Positions 6,226 to 10,359 of a DNA stretch of 10,359 nucleotides are shown here, in pieces. Source of the DNA: JBJXFK01 sp046155505 (GTDB lineage: Bacteria > Planctomycetota > Phycisphaerae > UBA1845 > Fen-1342). The first letter of the stretch is position 1. Each line of letters opens with the position of its first letter. The stretch lies in assembly GCA_046155505.1 (NCBI GenBank), contig JBJXFK010000134.1, positions 1 to 10,359 on the forward strand, written 5' to 3'. The translations under genes were made by a program, and so were the position numbers. The notes under the pieces are model-generated. The model saw only the letters and a program-made list of their open reading frames with translations, did no database searches and was not told the origin of the DNA.

Positions 6226-7321
6226 CAACACGAAACCCTCGCCCGCACGGCTCGACGCCGCGTTCTTCGAGCGTTTGTTCGAGGGTGCGGGCCTTGCCAT
6301 ATTCGCGTGCGACGCGGTCGGACGGGTGCAGGCGTGGAATTCGCGTGCCGAGCGATTGTGCCGCGGCCGCTGCGCGTGCCACGTTGGGATCGACTTTCGC
6401 GAGTTGCTGCCGACGTGCGATCGATCGTTGGCTGACGAGGCGCTGGCCGATGTCGCGCGGAGGATCGAGCCGGGGCAGTTTCGCGTGCGCATCGGGCCGG
6501 ATGGCGGTTCGCCGCGCGAGTATGTCGTGTGGCTGACGCCGCTGCTGGACGAGGACGCGCGGTTTGCGGGTGTGACGGTGTGGCTGCACGACGTGACCGA
6601 GCAGGTCGAGTCGCGCCGCGCCGATCGCAAGGCCGAGCGGTTGAGTGCGCTGGGTGAAATGTCGGGTTCCGTCGCGCATCACTACAACAATCTGCTGTGC
6701 AGCGTGGCGACGAGCATCGACCGGGCGCAGAACATGAGCACGCTGGCGGCGACGCACAAGTCGCTCGATCGCGCCGCCGAGGCAGTCAACCGCGCGGTGA
6801 CGCTGACGCGGCAATTGCTGGCATTTGCCCAGGGTGAGTATCGAAGTTGCGATTTGTCCGACTTGACCGAGATGGTGCTGTACTTTGTCGACGAGAACGA
6901 GGCGTCGTGGCGCGAGCGTGGCGTTGATTCACAACTCGACTGGACGCCGGTGCCGTTCGTGCAGTTGCCGCGCGAGTCGTTCAACGTGGTGCTGCGAAAT
7001 CTGGTTTCGAATGCGCTCGACGTCATGCCGCAGGGCGGGCGATTGCTGATCGAGCTTTTGCCCGATGGACCGGATCATGTGCTGCTGGCGGTGACCGACA
7101 CGGGGCCGGGCATTGCGGCGGATCAGATGGAGCGGCTGTTCGAGCCGTTCTTTACGACGAAGGGCGAATTGGGCACGGGTCCGAGCCAGCGGGCGGGCAT
7201 GGGTCTGGCCGTCGTGCATGGGTTGGTGAGCGAGATGGGCGGGCAGGTCGCGGCGCGAAACGTGAACGGCAGCGGTGCGCGGATCGAGATGCGCTTGCCG
7301 ATCGCCCCGACGCAAGGCTGA
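6206..7321 (+). CDS. Soluble PAS-domain sensor histidine kinase (HATPase_c)
   Basis: A 371-residue kinase. Residues about 20-133 form a PAS domain (AGLAIFACDAVGRVQAWN at the start, ending HDVTEQ). The dimerisation/phosphoacceptor region follows, with LGEMSGSVAHHYNNLL and His158 as the likely phosphorylated residue. The ATPase domain shows N-box NLVSNALDVM (265-274), G1 TDTGPGI, F-box LFEPFFTTK and G2 GMGLAVVHGLVSEMGG. The H-box reads HHYNN where the related family usually has HDFNN. No transmembrane segment or signal peptide is visible, so it should be cytosolic. The PAS region carries Cys35, 52, 56, 58 and 71, with CRGRCACH at 52-59. There is no receiver domain and no response regulator in the window, so its partner is elsewhere. 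The ATG at 6206 overlaps the lipoprotein gene by 20 nt, with a GGAAGTGAG stretch just upstream. It ends 4 bp from the converging membrane-protein gene. Confidence 0.92.
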   Translation: MSASLSDNTKPSPARLDAAFFERLFEGAGLAIFACDAVGRVQAWNSRAERLCRGRCACHVGIDFRELLPTCDRSLADEALADVARRIEPGQFRVRIGPDGGSPREYVVWLTPLLDEDARFAGVTVWLHDVTEQVESRRADRKAERLSALGEMSGSVAHHYNNLLCSVATSIDRAQNMSTLAATHKSLDRAAEAVNRAVTLTRQLLAFAQGEYRSCDLSDLTEMVLYFVDENEASWRERGVDSQLDWTPVPFVQLPRESFNVVLRNLVSNALDVMPQGGRLLIELLPDGPDHVLLAVTDTGPGIAADQMERLFEPFFTTKGELGTGPSQRAGMGLAVVHGLVSEMGGQVAARNVNGSGARIEMRLPIAPTQG

Positions 7322-7325
7322 GCAA

Positions 7326-7589
7326 TCAGGCCGGGTTCCAGCTTCGCAGCACGAGTTGATGAACGCCGTACGCCGCGAGTGCGATCAGCCACATTCCGAT
7401 GACGATGTTTGCGAACGTGATCGGCGTGCCGCGCACGAGATCTCTCATCTCCTTGGCCCGCGTGGCGCGATAGACCAGCGCGACAGCCAGCGCCAGCGGC
7501 ACGAACGACCAAAGCCGTGCGCCGCTGGGCAATTTGAGCGGATTCACAAACGGCATCCACGCCAGCAGCGCGAGCGTCACGGTGTTCAT
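7326..7589 (-). CDS. Small membrane protein, function unknown
   Basis: An 87-residue protein with two clear hydrophobic helices (about 26-40 and 57-80) and a third, weaker hydrophobic stretch at the N-terminus (3-18). A basic loop (RATRAKEMRDLVRG, 41-54) separates the two clear helices. I recognise no family. Its ATG overlaps the stop codon of the upstream membrane protein gene as ATGA, a strong sign of coupled translation, so the two proteins may form one complex. It is the last gene of the zinc-ribbon operon and ends only 4 bp from the converging kinase stop, leaving no room for a separate terminator. Confidence 0.8.
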   Translation of the reverse strand: MNTVTLALLAWMPFVNPLKLPSGARLWSFVPLALAVALVYRATRAKEMRDLVRGTPITFANIVIGMWLIALAAYGVHQLVLRSWNPA

Positions 7590-8149
7590 GCCTGCGCCCC
7601 GCTTTCGTTACCGGGCACCGAGGCGGGTGCGACTGGCACGGACGGATCGCTCGCCGCGGCCCGCTCGGCGGCGGCCTTGCGTTCGGCGGCCTGGGCTTCG
7701 AGTCGGGCACGCTGCGCGTTCAACTCAAAATGGAACACGGGCAGCCCGCCAGTCTGCGCACGAGTCATCGCATCGAGCACGGCGAGGATGTTGAGCAGTC
7801 CGGCGACCGAGATGTAAATCTGTGCCACGTCGGATTCGGGGTAATAGCTGATGTAGGGCGACGGATCCTTGGGCGGAAACGTGGGAATCGACTGGGCGAT
7901 GAGGTACATCGCACCGGTGTAGCCGCCGACACCCAGCTCAGCGGCGAAAAGCCACGGGTTGCCCTTGGGATCGACCGAGCCTTTGATGCCGCCGATGAGC
8001 ATTCCGCCGAAGTAGCAAAACGTGACGGCGATGAAGTAGACGATCGCGAAGCCGCGCATGCCGAGCATGAAATGACCGGCTCCGGGGATGAGCCAGGCGA
8101 GCATGCCCGCTTGCGTGGTGAGCAGAACCGGATCGACCTTTTGCTTCAT
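7586..8149 (-). CDS. Four-helix membrane protein, possibly DUF6677-like
   Basis: A 187-residue protein. Hydrophobic segments lie at about 11-31, 33-55, 65-88 and 107-128. The first contains AWLIPGAGHFMLGMRG, a pattern I associate with small planctomycete membrane proteins annotated as DUF6677; this match is from memory and should be treated as tentative. A Pro/Tyr-rich loop (89-104, with PPKDPSPYISYYPE) separates helices three and four. The tail (about 135-187) is an Ala/Arg/Glu-rich probable helix ending in a flexible Pro/Ala stretch. The function is unknown. The start ATG lies 42 nt after the stop of the zinc-ribbon gene on the same strand, and the stop overlaps the start of the next small membrane gene by 4 nt, so all three form an operon. 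Confidence 0.85.
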   Translation of the reverse strand: MKQKVDPVLLTTQAGMLAWLIPGAGHFMLGMRGFAIVYFIAVTFCYFGGMLIGGIKGSVDPKGNPWLFAAELGVGGYTGAMYLIAQSIPTFPPKDPSPYISYYPESDVAQIYISVAGLLNILAVLDAMTRAQTGGLPVFHFELNAQRARLEAQAAERKAAAERAAASDPSVPVAPASVPGNESGAQA

Positions 8150-8191
8150 GCGAGCAGTTCGCCTGCGAGGGTGTCGTGGAGCCGGGTGGCG

Positions 8192-8419
8192 TCAGTTGGC
8201 CGAGCACGAGCCGTTTGGATCGCCGCATCGACCGCAACCGCCGGCGCGGGGCAGCGTCGCCGCAGGGGCAGCGCCGCGGGCGGCGAAGACGCTTGGTCGG
8301 CGCTGGATCTTGCGCGAGCCGCACGCGGGACACGCGACGGACTCTTCCTGCTGGGTGGATCGCACCAATTCCTCGAACTGATGCTCGCAGGCGTTGCAGT
8401 CGAACTCGTAAATGGGCAT
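8192..8419 (-). CDS. FmdB-family zinc-ribbon protein
   Basis: A 75-residue protein starting MPIYEFDCNAC, the hallmark N-terminus of the FmdB/CxxC_CxxC_SSSS putative regulatory family. Two CxxC pairs (Cys8/Cys11 and Cys30/Cys33) should bind one zinc ion. The C-terminal tail adds Cys62, Cys65 and Cys72 in GGCGRCGDPNGSC. The family was linked to regulation of formamidase/acetamidase genes in one methylotroph, but its general function is unknown. The ATG at 8419 is chosen because the family begins there and GGAG lies 9 nt upstream; the longer open frame upstream runs into repeat sequence. It is the first gene of an operon with two membrane proteins and has a good promoter upstream. Confidence 0.93.
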   Translation of the reverse strand: MPIYEFDCNACEHQFEELVRSTQQEESVACPACGSRKIQRRPSVFAARGAAPAATLPRAGGCGRCGDPNGSCSAN

Positions 8420-8456
8420 GCAGCGTCGCTCCGCAGGGGTCTCAACTTCGGAGCGG

Positions 8457-8485
8457 AGTATAGAAGTGGCTTGGCGCGGTCGCAA
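8457..8485 (-). promoter_or_regulatory. Sigma70-type promoter for the zinc-ribbon/membrane-protein operon
   Basis: On the minus strand, TTGCGA (8485-8480) and TATACT (8462-8457) are separated by exactly 17 bp; they match the consensus hexamers at four and five of six positions. Transcription would start near 8450, giving a leader of about 30 nt before the ATG at 8419. This is the best promoter match seen in the window. Confidence 0.6.
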
Positions 8486-8504
8486 ACGGCGTGCGGGTGT
8501 CTCG

Positions 8505-8545
8505 GGTGGGCTGGGCATTCCGCGTGGGCAGCGCATTCCTGCCCG
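8505..8545. repeat. GTGGGC-rich imperfect inverted repeat downstream of the TPR gene
   Basis: The stretch contains two near-identical 9-mers, GGGCATTCC and GCGCATTCC, and a hairpin GGGCAG (8526-8531) / CTGCCC (8539-8544) with a 7-nt loop. Its GTGGGC/GCCC content recalls repeat A but it lacks the GTAGG end. It sits next to repeat B copy 1 in the 193-bp gap between the TPR gene stop and the zinc-ribbon gene start. Confidence 0.45.
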
Positions 8546-8553
8546 GCGCGCGT

Positions 8554-8585
8554 GCATGGTTGCGCGGAGTATCGCGTAAGCATGC
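8554..8585 (-). repeat. Repeat B copy 1 (inverted relative to copy 2)
   Basis: A 32-bp hairpin-forming element. Its reverse complement matches repeat B copy 2 at 28 of 32 positions, with GTG before and ACG after also shared. The stem pairs CGCGTAAGCATGC with GCATGGTTGCGCG with two mismatches, around a loop of about 6 nt. It begins 27 nt beyond the TPR gene stop, so it would form a stem-loop in the 3' end of that transcript; there is no T-tract, so it is not a classical terminator. Confidence 0.8.
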
Positions 8586-8612
8586 CACGAGTCACCAGTT
8601 TCCAGATCGCGA

Positions 8613-9800
8613 TTACGGAGCGAGGACGGCTGCCGGTTGCGACGACGGCGGCGGCGGCGCACCACCCGGTTGCGCGTTCGGCGGAGTGCCCGCAGGCTGC
8701 GTGTCGGGCGTCGCGCTCGGCTGAGCGTCGATTGGCGCGCCGAGCTGCGTGAGCAGTTCGAGTGCGGGCTTGTTGCTCTTGTCGATCGCCAGTGCCGTGC
8801 GCGCCGATTCGGCGGCCTTTTCAGAATTGTTCACCGAGCGATAGAGCTGCGCCAGCGTCATGATCGCATCGACGTCTCGCGGGGCATAGGTGATCGCCTT
8901 CTCGGCAAACGTAATCGCGTCGAGATACGTGAACATCAGGTTGAGCTCGGCCAGACGTACGAACAGATCGGTGATCTCTTTGAGATTCGCCGCCGCTTCG
9001 GCCTCGTTTCCGGGCTTGAGCTGATCCGACTGCGAGCCGTCGGCGTTGGCGACGTAAAGTCGGCGATGCGCTTCCTGCACCGTGGTCAGCCGCAGGTCGT
9101 ATGCGCGCTGCAAGTTTCGCAGCGATTCGATGTCGCCGGGCTTTTCTTCGGCCGCGATGCGCATCTGCTCGACCAGCGGGGCGGCTTCATCGCGCGCGGC
9201 GCGAAAGTCCTGAGCTGCGATGAGGAGCTGCACTAGCGTGATGCGGCCTTCGATGTATTTCGGATCGGCCTCGATGGCTTTGCGGGCGAACGGGATGCCG
9301 GCGATCGACTGGCCGGCTTCGCGATTGGCGGCGGCGAGCACGGTGAACACTTCGGCCTGCTTGTCGGCCGGTGCGACGCGCGACGCGACCTCGAAATAGT
9401 AGATGGCCTGTCGCGGGTTGCGGGCGTTGGCGTAAAGTTTGCCCAGACCCAGGTTCGCGCGAAAGTCGTTCGGCTGAATCTGTCGGGCGTAAAGGAACGC
9501 GCGACGCGTGCCGTCAAAGTCGTTCAAAATCCAGTTCAGCTCGCCTTCTTCGTTGAGCGCTTCGATGTTGCGTTCGTCGCGTTCGAGCACCTGCTTGACC
9601 AGGCGCAGGGCGGCGCGCTCATCCTTGGCTTCGCGCAATTGCCGCGCCTGGACCAGCAAACCGCGAACATCGGTTGCACCAGCGGGCGGTGCGGCGGCCG
9701 CAGCGGGAGCGCTGGTGGGCGGCGGCGTGCGCAGGTTTTGAGCGCAGGCCAGCGAAACGGCGGTGGACACGACCAGCGAGCAGAACAGCAGATTCTTCAT
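8613..9800 (-). CDS. Secreted tetratricopeptide-repeat protein
   Basis: A 395-residue protein starting MKNLLFCSLVV. The signal peptide spans 1-20 with an A-C-A/Q signal peptidase I site; Cys19 is not in a good lipobox, so export rather than lipidation is preferred. Residues 26-42 are a Pro/Ala linker. TPR-like helical repeats follow at about 45-215 (for example ALRLVKQVLERDERNIEAL, DGTRRAFLYARQIQPNDF and IAGIPFARKAIEADPKY) and again at about 270-350 (AITFAEKAITYAPRDVDA, KAAESARTALAIDKSNKP). The last 40 residues are Pro/Ala/Gln-rich and disordered. TPRs are protein-binding scaffolds; no partner can be named, but an extracytoplasmic assembly role is likely. The ATG at 9800 is chosen for the signal peptide, with GGGA 8 nt upstream; the frame extends upstream to 9884 without added sense. 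The gene is flanked by inverted repeat B copies. Confidence 0.9.
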   Translation of the reverse strand: MKNLLFCSLVVSTAVSLACAQNLRTPPPTSAPAAAAAPPAGATDVRGLLVQARQLREAKDERAALRLVKQVLERDERNIEALNEEGELNWILNDFDGTRRAFLYARQIQPNDFRANLGLGKLYANARNPRQAIYYFEVASRVAPADKQAEVFTVLAAANREAGQSIAGIPFARKAIEADPKYIEGRITLVQLLIAAQDFRAARDEAAPLVEQMRIAAEEKPGDIESLRNLQRAYDLRLTTVQEAHRRLYVANADGSQSDQLKPGNEAEAAANLKEITDLFVRLAELNLMFTYLDAITFAEKAITYAPRDVDAIMTLAQLYRSVNNSEKAAESARTALAIDKSNKPALELLTQLGAPIDAQPSATPDTQPAGTPPNAQPGGAPPPPSSQPAAVLAP

Positions 9801-9930
9801 AAGTGCATTCCCATTCACGACCTGCGGCGAGACCGGCAGGGCCCGTCGCTGCTGCAATGGCGGCATCGTATCGCGATTCGACAACGGCGGCGCGGAGCGA
9901 CGCTGTGAGACTTTATCGGCAGCTCGAGTG

Positions 9931-9962
9931 GCATGCTTATGCGGTACTCCGCGTAAGCATGC
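9931..9962 (+). repeat. Repeat B copy 2: 32-bp near-perfect hairpin
   Basis: GCATGCTTATGCGG and CCGCGTAAGCATGC form a 14-bp stem (13 Watson-Crick pairs and one T-G) around the loop TACT. It lies 130 bp upstream of the TPR start in the 251-bp gap between the TPR gene and the CinA-type gene, both on the minus strand. Apart from this and repeat A copy 4, the gap shows nothing recognisable. Confidence 0.85.
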
Positions 9963-9994
9963 ACGAACGGCGTGATGTCAATGCCGCCGCGAAT

Positions 9995-10015
9995 GGTGGG
10001 CGATGCCCACCCTCC
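9995..10015. repeat. Repeat A copy 4: single half-element
   Basis: GGTGGGCGATGCCCACC (9995-10011) is identical to the second right arm in the ispD leader, followed by CTCC instead of CTAC. It is a 7-bp palindrome around GAT, located 36 bp downstream of the CinA-type gene stop and 32 bp from repeat B copy 2. Confidence 0.8.
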
Positions 10016-10051
10016 GTCGCGACGCTGCACACATCAGACTACGACCGCTGG

Positions 10052-10359
10052 TCACAATAGTTCGCGCCGGAGCAAGTTCAGGGCCGTTTTGGCCGCGCGG
10101 CTGCGGACGGTGGGGCGTGGTTGATCGCCGCCGAAATTCAACGTGCGAACATCGACGCCTTCGGGCTTGGCCAGGCCGAGATAGATGAGGCCGACGGGTT
10201 TGTCAGCGGTCCCGCCGTCGGGGCCCGCGATGCCGGTGAGCGAAAGGGCATAGGTCGCGCCAAATCGCTCGCGGGCGGCGCGGGCCATTTGGCGGGCGAC
10301 CGGCTCGCTGACCGCGCCGTGCTCTTCGATGAGCGCGGGTGAAACGCCGAGCGATTCGA
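10052..10359 (-). CDS. cinA: CinA C-terminal domain / nicotinamide-nucleotide amidohydrolase (PncC-type), 5' end outside window
   Basis: The open frame enters from the right edge and ends at TGA 10052-10054, showing about 102 C-terminal residues. The family block TGIAGPDGGTADKPVGLIY is clear, preceded by ALIEEHGAVSEPVARQMARAARERFGA, matching the region around the conserved HGAVSE of CinA/PncC proteins. These enzymes hydrolyse nicotinamide mononucleotide to nicotinate mononucleotide and ammonia, recycling NAD breakdown products. The N-terminal part is missing, so I cannot tell a stand-alone PncC (about 160 residues) from a full-length CinA (about 400 residues, with a molybdopterin-binding-like domain). 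It is on the same strand as the TPR gene but 251 bp away with repeats in between, so co-transcription is uncertain. Confidence 0.9.
   Translation of the reverse strand, partial: ESLGVSPALIEEHGAVSEPVARQMARAARERFGATYALSLTGIAGPDGGTADKPVGLIYLGLAKPEGVDVRTLNFGGDQPRPTVRSRAAKTALNLLRRELL

Noticed and set aside
6206..7321. Kinase and surrounding genes as a defence island
   Set aside because: No nuclease, toxin, NTPase or other defence-type partner is adjacent; endonuclease V is a housekeeping repair enzyme.
8554..8585. Repeat B copy 1 as the TPR gene terminator only
   Set aside because: A second inverted copy upstream of the same gene and the missing T-tract favour a repeat family, though a 3' stabilising role remains possible.
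7730..8752. Plus-strand open frame of 340 codons
   Set aside because: It is antisense to the membrane protein and zinc-ribbon genes and runs through repeat B; no recognisable domain.

Overview
The window is GC-rich, densely coded bacterial chromosome. It most resembles a Planctomycetota (Phycisphaerae-like) genome. That placement is an inference from protein style: an FmdB zinc-ribbon protein with a Cys-rich CGRCGDPNG tail, uncharacterised lipoproteins with L-x-GGC lipoboxes, a secreted TPR protein with a Pro/Ala-rich tail, and intergenic regions filled with small palindromic repeats. No rRNA, tRNA, CRISPR array, transposase or phage gene was seen.

Layout from left to right. The 3'-truncated minus-strand gene at 1-1109 is a phosphoglucosamine/phosphomannomutase (GlmM-like). 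It diverges from a small acidic lipoprotein gene (1260-1697, +). Endonuclease V (nfi, 1837-2514, +) follows, with a copy of palindromic repeat family A on each side; its stop codon lies inside the second copy. A minus-strand pair reads N-acetylmuramoyl-L-alanine amidase (4169-3015) then a cupin protein (2985-2617). A 303-bp divergent gap holds three more repeat-A half-elements, the last ending just upstream of the ribosome binding site of ispD (4473-5204, +, GTG start). After ispD comes an array of eleven degenerate AGTGCNN heptamers (5209-5285), then a lipoprotein gene (5302-6225, TTG start proposed). The lipoprotein gene overlaps by 20 nt a soluble PAS histidine kinase gene (6206-7321).

A minus-strand operon converges on the kinase: FmdB-like zinc ribbon (8419-8192), a four-helix membrane protein (8149-7586) and a small membrane protein (7589-7326). 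The last two overlap by ATGA, and a good sigma70-type promoter lies upstream (8457-8485). Next is a secreted TPR protein (9800-8613, -), bracketed by two inverted copies of a 32-bp hairpin (repeat B). The right edge holds the 3' part of a CinA/PncC-type nicotinamide-nucleotide amidohydrolase gene (minus strand, 5' end missing).

The recognisable genes are mostly housekeeping: cell-wall precursor synthesis and wall remodelling, isoprenoid precursor synthesis (MEP pathway), DNA repair of deaminated bases, and NAD salvage. No defence system or other large novel system is evident. The unexplained content lies in the intergenic repeats, the heptamer array, the overlapping lipoprotein/kinase pair with an unusual H-box and Cys cluster, and the zinc-ribbon/membrane-protein operon.
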